Shown: positions 50,944 to 59,103 of the stretch, one piece after another
Numbering within the stretch: position 1 is the stretch's first letter
Layout of the letters: each line of letters begins with the position of its first letter
Assembly: GCA_938022205.1 (NCBI GenBank)
Contig: CALIEB010000011.1
Span: 1-64,000, forward strand
Direction of reading: 5' to 3'
Length of the DNA stretch: 64,000 nt
Source of the DNA: an uncultured Anaerolineae bacterium
GTDB lineage: Bacteria; Chloroflexota; Anaerolineae; Aggregatilineales; Phototrophicaceae
Position numbers and translations under genes: made by a program
Notes under the pieces: generated by a model
The model's input: the letters and a program-made list of their open reading frames with translations, nothing else
The model's database searches: none
Told to the model about the DNA's origin: nothing

Positions 50944-51852
50944 ATGCCTAGTCGTGTCAGTCGCTTTATTGTCCACGCGCTGCGCGTCTTGCGCCGCTAC
51001 GTCGACCTGACGGACAGCGTCATTGAGAACGCGCAGCCCGACACGTGGCATTCCAGCGCGCAACTCTTGCCGCACGGGGTCACCGGCGCAGCGACGCGCG
51101 TGCATGGCGTAGAGGCGCATCGCTTGCTGCCGCAGCAGTCCCGCGCGGGCTGCCTAATCCTCTACCTGCACGGCGGCGGCTACGCGCTGAGCGCGTCGGC
51201 AATGCACCATCCTTTCATCGCGCGCATCGCCAAAGCCGCGCACTGCGAGGCACTCTCCGTAGAATACCGCCTCGCGCCGCAATGCCCCTACCCCTGCGCG
51301 TTTCACGACGTGTTAACGGTATATCGCGCCCTGCTCAAGGACGGACAAGCAGCGAACAAGCTGGTGCTGCTGGGGGATTCCGCCGGCGGCGGGCTAGCGT
51401 TGGCGGCGGCTCTCGCGCTGCGCGACGCGGGTGACCCGTTGCCAGCCGGCGTGGTGACCCTTTCGGCGTGGACAGACTTAACGCTTTCTGGCGCAAGCAT
51501 GGACGACAATGCCGAATACGACCCGCTGCTCAACCGCGAAGCCTTGACCAAGCTGGCGGGCTGGTACGTGGGCGAGCATAATCCGCGCCTGCCCTACATC
51601 TCGCCCGTCTTCGCCGACTACACGGGCATGCCACCGCTGCTAATGCAGGTCAGCGACTGCGAGGTGCTATACGCCGATAGCACGCGCGTGGCAGAAAAAG
51701 CGCAAGCGGCGGGCGTGGCGGTGACGCTCGACGTGTGGCACGCCATGCCGCACGTTTGGCAGCTGTTTGCGCCCTTTATTCCCGAAAGCTTGCAAGCCAT
51801 CGAGCGCGTCGCCACGTGGATTATCGCGCGCCAAGAAGCCAGCGAAAGCTAA
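50944..51852 (+). CDS. Alpha/beta-hydrolase, acetyl-esterase (HSL) type
   Basis: A 302-residue hormone-sensitive-lipase-type esterase, usually acting on short acyl esters. The oxyanion motif is HGGG (from H76), the nucleophile is S146 in GDSAGG, and the acid and base lie in VSDCEVLYADS and MPHVWQLF. No signal peptide. The gene follows the LPDTG-protein gene by 29 bases but has no obvious link to it. Its stop overlaps that of the convergent Fic gene by four bases. Confidence 0.9.
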   Translation: MPSRVSRFIVHALRVLRRYVDLTDSVIENAQPDTWHSSAQLLPHGVTGAATRVHGVEAHRLLPQQSRAGCLILYLHGGGYALSASAMHHPFIARIAKAAHCEALSVEYRLAPQCPYPCAFHDVLTVYRALLKDGQAANKLVLLGDSAGGGLALAAALALRDAGDPLPAGVVTLSAWTDLTLSGASMDDNAEYDPLLNREALTKLAGWYVGEHNPRLPYISPVFADYTGMPPLLMQVSDCEVLYADSTRVAEKAQAAGVAVTLDVWHAMPHVWQLFAPFIPESLQAIERVATWIIARQEASES

Positions 51853-53255
51853 GACGTGTAGCGACGCATGGCGGCTTCGATAAACTGGCTAGCGATGTCT
51901 CTGGCTTTAGCGGTCACTACGCTGCCCTCGCGCGTAAGACACACGAACGCTTGCTCTTTCGAAGCGTAACTAATCTCAATGAGACGTGGCAGCGTGCTAT
52001 CTTGCAAATCCACCAGCTTTTCATAATAGTAGGGATAAGTTTCCATCGCCACGTACAGCGATACCCCATCCCCCTCGCCCAAGTGTTTGTTAAGGTTATC
52101 GCTAGAAAAGCCGTAGAAAAACAGATAGCGATGCGCTTCGGCTTGGCGGTTGTGGCGATTGAAGAACGTTAAGCGGAAGAACCACGTGCGCTTAGCTGTT
52201 TTCTCGAAGCGCAAACTCTGATACTTTTCGAACTCCAATGGGCTGAAAGGCTTAAACCCTACGCCAGCGGGCAAGTTGCTCTGTTTGTGCTGTGCCTCGA
52301 ACTCCGCTGCCACTTGGGTAAAATAGCTTTGCAGCAGCCGCATCGCGCTCTCGAACACCTCGTATTCGTTCTTGAGTTTGCTCTTGCTCTCGTCGACTAG
52401 CCAGGCAACGCGCTGCTTGATGTCGAGCTGCTGTTTGCCCGCGTCTTCGTACACTTGAATGCTCTCCCTCACCGCTTCCATGACTAGCTCAACGAAGGGT
52501 GTGAGGTTGCCACCCCCCTGTGATTCTTCCAGCGCGTCGTAGTAGCGATAGCGGTCGTCTTTGGTGAGAATGGCGATAGGATAGCCGTTGCGGATGAGCA
52601 TCAGGTTCATCAGCAGGCGTGCCGTGCGCCCGTTGCCGTCGATAAACGGGTGGATGTACACAAACCAAGCATGTGCCAAACAGGCTAGCACGACGGGATC
52701 ATGCTGACGGTATGGCTCGCGCTTGGTGCTGGCTTGTTCTAACCACGCGCCAAACTCGCGCATCATCTCGTCAATTCGCGCGGGGTCGGGTGGCATGTAC
52801 TTCGACCCCGAGATTTCCACGCGCACAGTGCGGTACGCTCCGGCGTTGCGCTCGTCAATGCCCGCCAAAATTTGCTTGTGGATGTTACGCAGATCGCTAG
52901 GGGTGATAGGCACGCCGTCACGCTTGGCGAGTTCTTCGAAAAAATCTAGCGCAAGCGCAAGGTTCCTCGCCTCGATGGTGTCCTTGAGCGGCTTGCCAGT
53001 GATGGTTAACCCCTCGCTGATGACTAGCTCGGTCTCGCCCATGCTCAAAGAGTTGCCCTCGATGGCGTTGGAGTTGTAGACGTTCTTCAGGCGGAAATAA
53101 TCGCGCACAGTGGCGAGCGTTTCCGCGCTTAGCGTGCCAATCAACGTGCGAAAGGCGTTGACGCGGTAAAGCAGGGCTTGCAAAGGCTGCTGCAAGCGCG
53201 CATCATAACCATATGCTGTTCCTTCAACAGGAATAAAAGGCGTGGACTTGCTCAC
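51849..53255 (-). CDS. Fic-family protein (class II, N-terminal inhibitory motif)
   Basis: A 468-residue predicted AMP-transferase. The active site HPFIDGNGRTARLLMN has His about residue 202. An (S/T)xxxE(G/N) inhibitory motif, SNAIEGN (S62, E66), lies N-terminal of the Fic core, which makes it a self-inhibited class II enzyme needing no separate antitoxin. I start at GTG 53255 because AGGGG lies six bases upstream; TTG at 53261 is an alternative. The C-terminal 200 residues are unassigned and include a long helical stretch. Neither a target nor a toxin-antitoxin partner is encoded nearby. Its base composition looks somewhat lower in GC than its neighbours. Confidence 0.88.
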   Translation of the reverse strand: MSKSTPFIPVEGTAYGYDARLQQPLQALLYRVNAFRTLIGTLSAETLATVRDYFRLKNVYNSNAIEGNSLSMGETELVISEGLTITGKPLKDTIEARNLALALDFFEELAKRDGVPITPSDLRNIHKQILAGIDERNAGAYRTVRVEISGSKYMPPDPARIDEMMREFGAWLEQASTKREPYRQHDPVVLACLAHAWFVYIHPFIDGNGRTARLLMNLMLIRNGYPIAILTKDDRYRYYDALEESQGGGNLTPFVELVMEAVRESIQVYEDAGKQQLDIKQRVAWLVDESKSKLKNEYEVFESAMRLLQSYFTQVAAEFEAQHKQSNLPAGVGFKPFSPLEFEKYQSLRFEKTAKRTWFFRLTFFNRHNRQAEAHRYLFFYGFSSDNLNKHLGEGDGVSLYVAMETYPYYYEKLVDLQDSTLPRLIEISYASKEQAFVCLTREGSVVTAKARDIASQFIEAAMRRYTS

Positions 53256-53321
53256 AGCCAACCCCTTTATGCGATGTTCTCTTGTAAGCCATTATAGCGC
53301 AGTATGCGAGGCAAATCTCTT

Positions 53322-53906
53322 ATGTCCAACCCTTATGTGCTTGAGAAAGACCTGCGCGAGGTGGTCGCCCTAGCCGAAAACCTCGAGCCTTATGTGCGCG
53401 GGCGCGAGCTATACGGCAACGCGGGCGGCGCGTTCGGCTCGTTGCCCAGTTTGACGGTGGGCGCGGTGCTGCTGCGGTTGCGTCGCCTGCACGCCTTGCA
53501 TGGGCAGCTCAACGACAGCCAGCGTGCTAGCTTAGAACGCGCGCAACAGCACTATCAGCAGACCAAAAAGACGTGGCGCGTGCATTGGCAGGAGAAAGCC
53601 CTGCGTGAGACAAACTCGCGCCTTGATGCCATGCGCGCCTTCTTCCAAGAGTGCGCCAACAGCGCGCGCGCCTGCGCCAATAACTATCTACCGGAAGTGC
53701 TGCGGCGCACCATCGTGCAAGAGCTGCTCATCGAGCTAGAAGCCGAGAAAGTGTTCGACGCGCAGCTAGACGAGAAACGCAAGCACACCGATGGCAAGCT
53801 GCGCGGCTTGCTGCGTCCCTGCCCGTTCATCTGGGCGGAGGTGCTGCAGCCCGTCTATCCGTCCGAGACGTTTTGGTGGCTCTATCAGCGTCCGCCCCAG
53901 CCCTAG
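53322..53906 (+). CDS. Unrecognised helical protein, 194 residues
   Basis: I do not recognise it. The protein is soluble and helix-rich, with a long amphipathic stretch (SQRASLERAQQHYQQTKKTWRV) and ending in a tryptophan-rich PSETFWWLYQRPPQP. I place the start at 53322 (MSNPYVLEKDL). No membrane or catalytic motifs. It converges with a small membrane-protein gene 16 bases away. Function unknown. Confidence 0.6.
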   Translation: MSNPYVLEKDLREVVALAENLEPYVRGRELYGNAGGAFGSLPSLTVGAVLLRLRRLHALHGQLNDSQRASLERAQQHYQQTKKTWRVHWQEKALRETNSRLDAMRAFFQECANSARACANNYLPEVLRRTIVQELLIELEAEKVFDAQLDEKRKHTDGKLRGLLRPCPFIWAEVLQPVYPSETFWWLYQRPPQP

Positions 53907-53922
53907 CGAGCGGGGCAGCTGC

Positions 53923-54177
53923 TTAAGCGTTGGGAGTGGCTTCGGGCGTAGCCTCCACGCCGAGATCGGGGGTGGCTTCCGTCGTGACTTCGCTGCTTTG
54001 GGAAGCTGCTTCGGGCGTGACACCTCTGCCGCTGCCCACTTCAAAGTTAAACACGCCGCTTAAGACAGACCACACGATAATCATCACCGCAACCGCCCCC
54101 ACAATCATCGCGCCGTAGCGCAGCATGCGCAGCAAATCGGCGCGCTCTTCCGGCGTAAGTCCTTTTTGTTCGCTCAT
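53923..54177 (-). CDS. Small single-pass membrane protein (84 aa)
   Basis: An 84-residue protein with a cytoplasmic N-terminus (MSEQKGLTPEERADLLRMLRYG), one helix (MIVGAVAVMIIVWSVLSGVF) and an extracellular threonine/proline/glutamate-rich tail (ATPDLGVEATPEATPNA). A good GGAGG-type site lies upstream (minus-strand AGGAGGGTCAAGGTC). No family assigned. It follows the DUF3147-like gene in the same direction. Confidence 0.7.
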   Translation of the reverse strand: MSEQKGLTPEERADLLRMLRYGAMIVGAVAVMIIVWSVLSGVFNFEVGSGRGVTPEAASQSSEVTTEATPDLGVEATPEATPNA

Positions 54178-54219
54178 GACCTTGACCCTCCTGAAGAAAC
54201 TTCCCTCGATAAAAGCCTC

Positions 54220-54579
54220 TCACGCGATACCGAGCAGCCGCTGCGCAAGGAACACACCCCCCAACGCGACTGCCCAGCCAATATAGCTAACGATAATCGT
54301 CGGCACAAGCCCCCACCCCGCGCGTACCAACACGTAGGCAATCAACATAAAGATGAGGGTTGGCACAATGTTAACCAGCACGGCGCGGGTGAATTCCTGC
54401 ATGGCTTGTGGCTTGTCGTCCGCGCCGGCGTAGATAATCCACATCCCCAACGGGATGTTGAGCGGCATGGTGGCGGCAATGGCGGCGAAAGTGCGCGAAT
54501 ACTCACGCAGTACCGCCACGCCGATAATAATCACAATTGACACAGCGACAGGCAACAGCTTTGCCAACGCGACATTCAT
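54220..54579 (-). CDS. Small four-helix membrane protein, DUF3147/GlpM-like
   Basis: A 119-residue protein of about four transmembrane helices. The first part, IGVAVLREYSRTFAAIAATMPLNIPLGMWIIY, resembles the DUF3147/GlpM group (EYS/ER..P..GG or AA....PL motif). Function unknown. It starts three bases after the GH5 gene stop, so it is probably co-transcribed with it and with the following 84-residue protein. Confidence 0.6.
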   Translation of the reverse strand: MNVALAKLLPVAVSIVIIIGVAVLREYSRTFAAIAATMPLNIPLGMWIIYAGADDKPQAMQEFTRAVLVNIVPTLIFMLIAYVLVRAGWGLVPTIIVSYIGWAVALGGVFLAQRLLGIA

Positions 54580-54582
54580 AGG

Positions 54583-56586
54583 CTACTTGCCTGCCTTCTT
54601 CTTGTTCTTGCCGCTCAGGAGATTGCGCAGCAGCAACACCCCTATGCCCGCGAACGCGAGGCGCGTTAGCCACTCGGCTTGCGCTTGCTTGGGGCGCGCG
54701 ATGCTAGGGGTTACGCGCACGAAATGCGGCATATCGCGCTCGCTGTGGCGGTAGATAAGCGTTTGCGCCGCCGGGTCAATCTCATACGTGCCGTCGCTGA
54801 CCTCCACCGTGTAGCCGTGCGGGTACTGCCATGCGGGCATGTAAAATTCGGTGGGCGCGCTGACGGCGGGGTCGTGCTTGTAGACAAACTCAAACACCCC
54901 CGTTTGATAGTCAAACGTCATGCGCAAGGGCGTGCCAGCCACCGCCCGCGCGTAGGGGCGCAGCACAGCGTTAAGAGCGCGCCCGCCGCTGTTGATGTCG
55001 CGCGGGTTGCTCTGTTGGTCGCGGCTGAAGATGGACAAATCCTCGGCGTTCCAGCCATCACCCCACTCATTGCTGTTGTCGGGCGTGTAGTTCCACAGCG
55101 TATAAGGCAGCAGGTTCGCCTCAAGCGCGCTGAGGCTCGCGTCCATCGCCTGCTCTTGCGCCCTGAAGTCGCCGCTGCGGTAGGCGCGTGCGTCGTTCAT
55201 GTTGTAGGGAATGCCAACTTCGCCAATCAGCACCGGCGCGTTGTTGAGATACTCGCGCGCTTTCTCTTTGTAGACGCGCACTTGCTCGACGAAATTTTGC
55301 CGCACGCGCTTCGCGCCAACGACCACTTTGAGCGTGTGCGTGTCGAAGCCGGCAAAAGGCACGTAGCGGCGCGTGAACAGCGTTAGCCCGTCATACCAAT
55401 GCGCGGCAAACACGATGTTCTTGGCATCGTTCTCGCCCCACTGCGGCGGGTAGTCATCGCCCAGCGCGTCGGTTTCGATGAAGATGATTGCCTCCTCGTC
55501 CACCTCACGGATGGTCTGGGCGTAAGCGTTGGCAAACTCTTTGAAGTAGTCGCGAGGGAAATGCACCTCACGCCCGTTGACCTCTTTAAAGTGGAAGGGA
55601 CGCAGCAGGTGCGGGTTGCCCTGCGCGTCGTAGTCCCACACGCCGTTAGCACGCCACACGCAGTCGTAACCGTCCAGCCAAGCGCGCGTGCCGCGCGGGT
55701 CAATGGTGACCTCGCCAATCTTGCGATTGCCCAAGACGTTCATGCCCCACATCTCGACGACTTGGGCGCGCCCTTGCGCCAGCAGCATCGACTGGAACGG
55801 CGTGGCGGTGATGCCGTTGCGAATATGGTAATGCACCTCGTTGGCATGCGCGTAGCCGATATAGCCCGCGCTCGGCTCGTTCATCGTGTCGTAGCCGATC
55901 ACGTTGGGCAAGTCTTTGAGGCGCATCGCCACCTGCTTGATGGCGTTGAGATAGTGCGACTGCAAGTACATTTGCACAGGCACGCCGTCAATCTTGGTGT
56001 TGGGCGCAAGGTCATTGCCCGCAAAGAACAGCGTGAACATCGTGGCGGTGGCGAAACGCTTGTAGTTGGTCGCCCAAACCATGTTAGGAAAGGGGCTGCC
56101 GTAAGTCTGATGGACGATGGCGGCGTTGGTGTCCTTGAACTTGGTCATGTCGAGCCCGACCGCTTCTAGCGTCCAGCCCGGCGCGCCGTCGCCGCCCGTA
56201 AAGCGCGACCACACGTCTTGGTGCGGGTCAATGAACAAATTGATGCCGTGTTCGTGCGCTTTCTTGACCACTTCCACCAAGTAATCGAGATACTCGCTGT
56301 CATACTGACCGGGGCCCGCGTGTTCGATGGCTTCCCACGTGACCAAGAAGCGCAAGAAGTCGAAGCCCCAGTGTTTGAGGCGACTGAAATGCTCGTCTGC
56401 CTCTTTAAGCGGGAAGGGACGACCGACAAAGCTCACGTTACGATGGTCAAAGAAGCCCTCACGCAGATGGGTACGTCCGTCGGGGCGCGTCGGAACTTTG
56501 CTGCTGCCGCTCAGGTTGACCCCGCGCAGCAGCAGCGTGCGTCCGTGCGCGTCCTTGAACCACTGTCCGTCAATGGTGATATGCAT
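54583..56586 (-). CDS. GH5 glycosidase (glucosylceramidase/endoglycoceramidase-like) with C-terminal membrane tail
   Basis: A 667-residue enzyme. AGGAG lies eight bases before the ATG at 56586. The opening ITIDGQWFKDAHGRTLLLRGVNLSG and the segment NLFIDPHQDVWSRFTG mark the GH5 endoglycoceramidase-like branch. The acid/base is E237 in YDTMNEPSAGY and the nucleophile E456 in LIGEVGIPYN. The roughly 220 residues between them exceed the usual spacing and resemble the fungal glucosylceramidase/steryl-glucosidase subgroup. There is no signal peptide. The last 30 residues contain a hydrophobic helix and KNKKK, possibly a membrane tail, which would keep the catalytic domain cytoplasmic. Glycolipid substrates are plausible, not proven. 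Confidence 0.85.
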   Translation of the reverse strand: MHITIDGQWFKDAHGRTLLLRGVNLSGSSKVPTRPDGRTHLREGFFDHRNVSFVGRPFPLKEADEHFSRLKHWGFDFLRFLVTWEAIEHAGPGQYDSEYLDYLVEVVKKAHEHGINLFIDPHQDVWSRFTGGDGAPGWTLEAVGLDMTKFKDTNAAIVHQTYGSPFPNMVWATNYKRFATATMFTLFFAGNDLAPNTKIDGVPVQMYLQSHYLNAIKQVAMRLKDLPNVIGYDTMNEPSAGYIGYAHANEVHYHIRNGITATPFQSMLLAQGRAQVVEMWGMNVLGNRKIGEVTIDPRGTRAWLDGYDCVWRANGVWDYDAQGNPHLLRPFHFKEVNGREVHFPRDYFKEFANAYAQTIREVDEEAIIFIETDALGDDYPPQWGENDAKNIVFAAHWYDGLTLFTRRYVPFAGFDTHTLKVVVGAKRVRQNFVEQVRVYKEKAREYLNNAPVLIGEVGIPYNMNDARAYRSGDFRAQEQAMDASLSALEANLLPYTLWNYTPDNSNEWGDGWNAEDLSIFSRDQQSNPRDINSGGRALNAVLRPYARAVAGTPLRMTFDYQTGVFEFVYKHDPAVSAPTEFYMPAWQYPHGYTVEVSDGTYEIDPAAQTLIYRHSERDMPHFVRVTPSIARPKQAQAEWLTRLAFAGIGVLLLRNLLSGKNKKKAGK

Positions 56587-56616
56587 GATGCTCGCTCCTT
56601 GCGTCATAGGCACTGG

Positions 56617-58902
56617 TCATTCCAGCACCGTAAGTTGGGCATATGAGGCAGAAAACTGTTTGATGCCGTGCTGTTTGTTCTTAAAAACCACCGTAACCAG
56701 CTCGTCATCGTCTTCGAGAACGCTTTTGACGACAACCCCCAAGCCGAACACAGGATGCAGCACACTTTGGTTGGGACGATAGCGCGTGTGCAGCTTGGCG
56801 GTGGGGAAGAGAATAATTTTGCTGTCTTTGTCGCCAAGCGGGTTGGTTTGTTGGGCTTGGGCGCGCAGGTCACGCGCAAGGCGGCTGAGGCTGCTCGCGG
56901 GGGCAGGAGCAGGCGTTGCCCACGTGGTCTTTTTGCTGTTTTGCGCAGTCATTGCGCTGAGCAGCATACGGGATTTCGGTTCAAAGGCTTCGGCAGGCAA
57001 CGCGTTGAGAAAGCGCGAGGGGGTTACGAAGTCTCTGTAGCCGCCATAAAGCGCGCGCTGATACGCATAGGTTAAAAACAGGCGTTCTTGGGTGCGGGTG
57101 ATGCCGACGTAAAACAAGCGGCGTTCCTCTTCAATGCCGCCCTCTTCTTCAAGGGCGCGCCGATGCGGCAGCAGCTCGTCCTCCAGCCCCACGATAAAGA
57201 CAACGGGAAACTCTAGCCCTTTGGCGGCGTGCAGCGTCATGAGCTTAACGGCGTTCTTCTCGTCGCGCTCTAAGTCTAAGTCGGTCATGAGCGACTGCTC
57301 GGTCAGGAATTCGGTCAGCGTTTGCTCTTGGTCTTCGGCTTGCTTCAGCATCTCGCGCAGCTCATTCAGGTTGCCCCATCGCTCTTCCAGCTCTTCGAAT
57401 GTCTGGCTGAGTTCTTGCAGGTAAAACCCATAGCTGATGTCGCTGCAGAGCCTGTCGAAGAGGTGCTGCAGCCGCCCCTCCTGCGCCAGCTCGCGCCAAT
57501 AGACGATGTGCTGGGCAAGCGTTCGCAACTCGTTGCGAGCGCGTCCACGCAGCGGTGTGTCGCCGTTGTTCAGCGCGATTGTCAGCGCGTCGTCGATGGT
57601 CAGCTGCTTTTGGTCTAGCCAAGCGGCGAACTGTTTGATGCTGCCCTCGCCAAACCCGCGCTTGGGGACGTTGGCAATACGCAAGAAGCTGACGCGGTCG
57701 CCGCTGCTAATCACGCGCAGGTACGCCAGCACGTCACGGACTTCGCGGCGTTCGTAAAAGCTCTTGCCGCCCACCAGCTGATACGGGATGTTTGCCTCGC
57801 GCAGTGCCTTCTCAAACGCCCGCGACTGGGGGTTGGTGCGGTACATGATGGCGAACGCCGTGTAGCTGCGGTAGTGTTTGTGCAGCTCTTGAATTTTTTG
57901 GGCGACATATCGCGCTTCGTCGGAGGCACTTTCGGTTTCGACAAGATGCAGCAGCTCGCCGCTCTTGCGCGTGGTAAACAGGGCTTTGGGCGTGCGGTGC
58001 GAGTTCTGGTCAATGACAGCGCGAGCGACATCCAGCACAGATTGCGGTGAGCGGTAGTTTTGTTCGAGCAACACCAGCGTCGCGTCAGGATAGTCTTGGC
58101 GAAACCGCTGCACGTTGCGGAAGTCTGCGCCGCGAAATGCGTAGATGCTTTGGTCTTCGTCGCCGACCACGAAGACGTTGTGCTGTGGCGCGGCGAAGAG
58201 CTTGACGAGCTGGTATTGGGCGGTATTGGTGTCTTGGAACTCGTCGACCAGCACGGCTTGAAAGCGCGTTTGGTACTTCTGGCGCACGGTCTCGTTGTGC
58301 TGCAGCAAAAGCACCGTCTGCATGAGCAAATCGTCAAAATCCACCGCGTTGTTTTTCTGCAAAAAGGCTTGATATTCAGGATAGACCCGCGCGACAACCT
58401 CGCTGAAATAGTCGTTGGCGACATAGTTCGACGGCGTAATCAGCTCATTTTTGGCGGCGGAGATGTGGTAGAGCAAGGCGCGCGCGTTAAAGCTTTGCGT
58501 GTCAACGTTCATGTTGTTGGCGACGTTCTCAATCACCCGCACTTGGTCGACGGTGTCGTAGATGAGGAAGTTCGCCGTGTAAGGGGTGAAGGCGTGTTCG
58601 CTGCGCAGGATGCGCGCGCAAATGGCGTGAAACGTGCCAATTTGCAGCCCTTGCGGCTGTTCATGCGCTTCGAGCAGGTCAATGACACGCCAGCGCATCT
58701 CAACCGCCGCTTTGTTGGTGAACGTCACGGCAAGGATATGGCGCGGGTTCACGCCGAGAGCGCGAATGTGATAGGCGATGCGGCGCGTCAGGACGCGCGT
58801 CTTGCCGCTGCCCGGTCCCGCCAAAACCAGCGTGGGACCTTCGGGCGCAGTCACGGCTTGTATCTGCTGTGGGTTTAAGCCTTGAAGAACAGAATCGTTC
58901 AT
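56617..58902 (-). CDS. pcrA: UvrD/PcrA-type superfamily 1 DNA helicase
   Basis: A 761-residue 3'-5' helicase for repair and replication restart. Motifs run in order: Q-motif LNPQQIQAVTAPEGPTLVLA, Walker A AGPGSGKTRVL, VTFTNKAAVEMR, DEFQDTN, GDEDQSIYAFRGA, QNYRS, and the later TLHAAKGLEFPVVFI and FYVGITRTQERLFL. The C-terminal HPVFGLGVV Tudor-like segment is typical of PcrA. Length is normal. It starts after a short intergenic region containing a minus-strand TACAAT at about 58936-58931. Confidence 0.95.
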   Translation of the reverse strand: MNDSVLQGLNPQQIQAVTAPEGPTLVLAGPGSGKTRVLTRRIAYHIRALGVNPRHILAVTFTNKAAVEMRWRVIDLLEAHEQPQGLQIGTFHAICARILRSEHAFTPYTANFLIYDTVDQVRVIENVANNMNVDTQSFNARALLYHISAAKNELITPSNYVANDYFSEVVARVYPEYQAFLQKNNAVDFDDLLMQTVLLLQHNETVRQKYQTRFQAVLVDEFQDTNTAQYQLVKLFAAPQHNVFVVGDEDQSIYAFRGADFRNVQRFRQDYPDATLVLLEQNYRSPQSVLDVARAVIDQNSHRTPKALFTTRKSGELLHLVETESASDEARYVAQKIQELHKHYRSYTAFAIMYRTNPQSRAFEKALREANIPYQLVGGKSFYERREVRDVLAYLRVISSGDRVSFLRIANVPKRGFGEGSIKQFAAWLDQKQLTIDDALTIALNNGDTPLRGRARNELRTLAQHIVYWRELAQEGRLQHLFDRLCSDISYGFYLQELSQTFEELEERWGNLNELREMLKQAEDQEQTLTEFLTEQSLMTDLDLERDEKNAVKLMTLHAAKGLEFPVVFIVGLEDELLPHRRALEEEGGIEEERRLFYVGITRTQERLFLTYAYQRALYGGYRDFVTPSRFLNALPAEAFEPKSRMLLSAMTAQNSKKTTWATPAPAPASSLSRLARDLRAQAQQTNPLGDKDSKIILFPTAKLHTRYRPNQSVLHPVFGLGVVVKSVLEDDDELVTVVFKNKQHGIKQFSASYAQLTVLE

Positions 58903-58967
58903 GGTGCTGTGCTTTCGCTGCGTTTACCCTATTGTACTCAAACTCCCTACCATCGGGTACGGTGTTC

Positions 58968-58976
58968 TGCTACAAT
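58968..58976 (+). promoter_or_regulatory. Extended -10 element of tRNA-Arg(CCT)
   Basis: TGCTACAAT (58968-58976) lies 12 bases before the tRNA 5' end. Confidence 0.65.
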
Positions 58977-58987
58977 AGCCAACGTCC

Positions 58988-59060
58988 GCCTCCGTAGCTC
59001 AGGGGATAGAGCGAAGCACTCCTAAGGCTTGCGTCACAGGTTCGAGTCCTGTCGGGGGCA
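58988..59060 (+). tRNA. tRNA-Arg (anticodon CCT)
   Basis: A 73-nt cloverleaf: acceptor GCCTCCG/CGGGGGC (one T-G pair), D-stem GCTC/GAGC, anticodon loop CTCCTAA with anticodon CCT for AGG codons, and T-loop TTCGAGT. The anticodon stem AAGCA/GGCTT has an A31-G39 mismatch. Discriminator A59060. CCA is not encoded. Confidence 0.92.
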
Positions 59061-59070
59061 TCGCCACCGC

Positions 59071-59097
59071 ACGCCAACGCTTATCAAGCGTTGGCGT
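59071..59097. terminator. 12-bp perfect hairpin, shared by tRNA-Arg(CCT) and the metallo-hydrolase gene
   Basis: ACGCCAACGCTT (59071-59082) pairs perfectly with AAGCGTTGGCGT (59086-59097) around ATC. It lies between the tRNA and the convergent gene at 59104 and could stop transcription from either side, although no T-run follows on either strand. Confidence 0.65.
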
Positions 59098-59103
59098 ATG
59101 CGC

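Noticed and set aside
49951..51120. 389-codon antisense frame under the LPDTG protein
   Set aside because: Ser-rich mirror of the acidic and threonine-rich coding strand, with no ribosome binding site.
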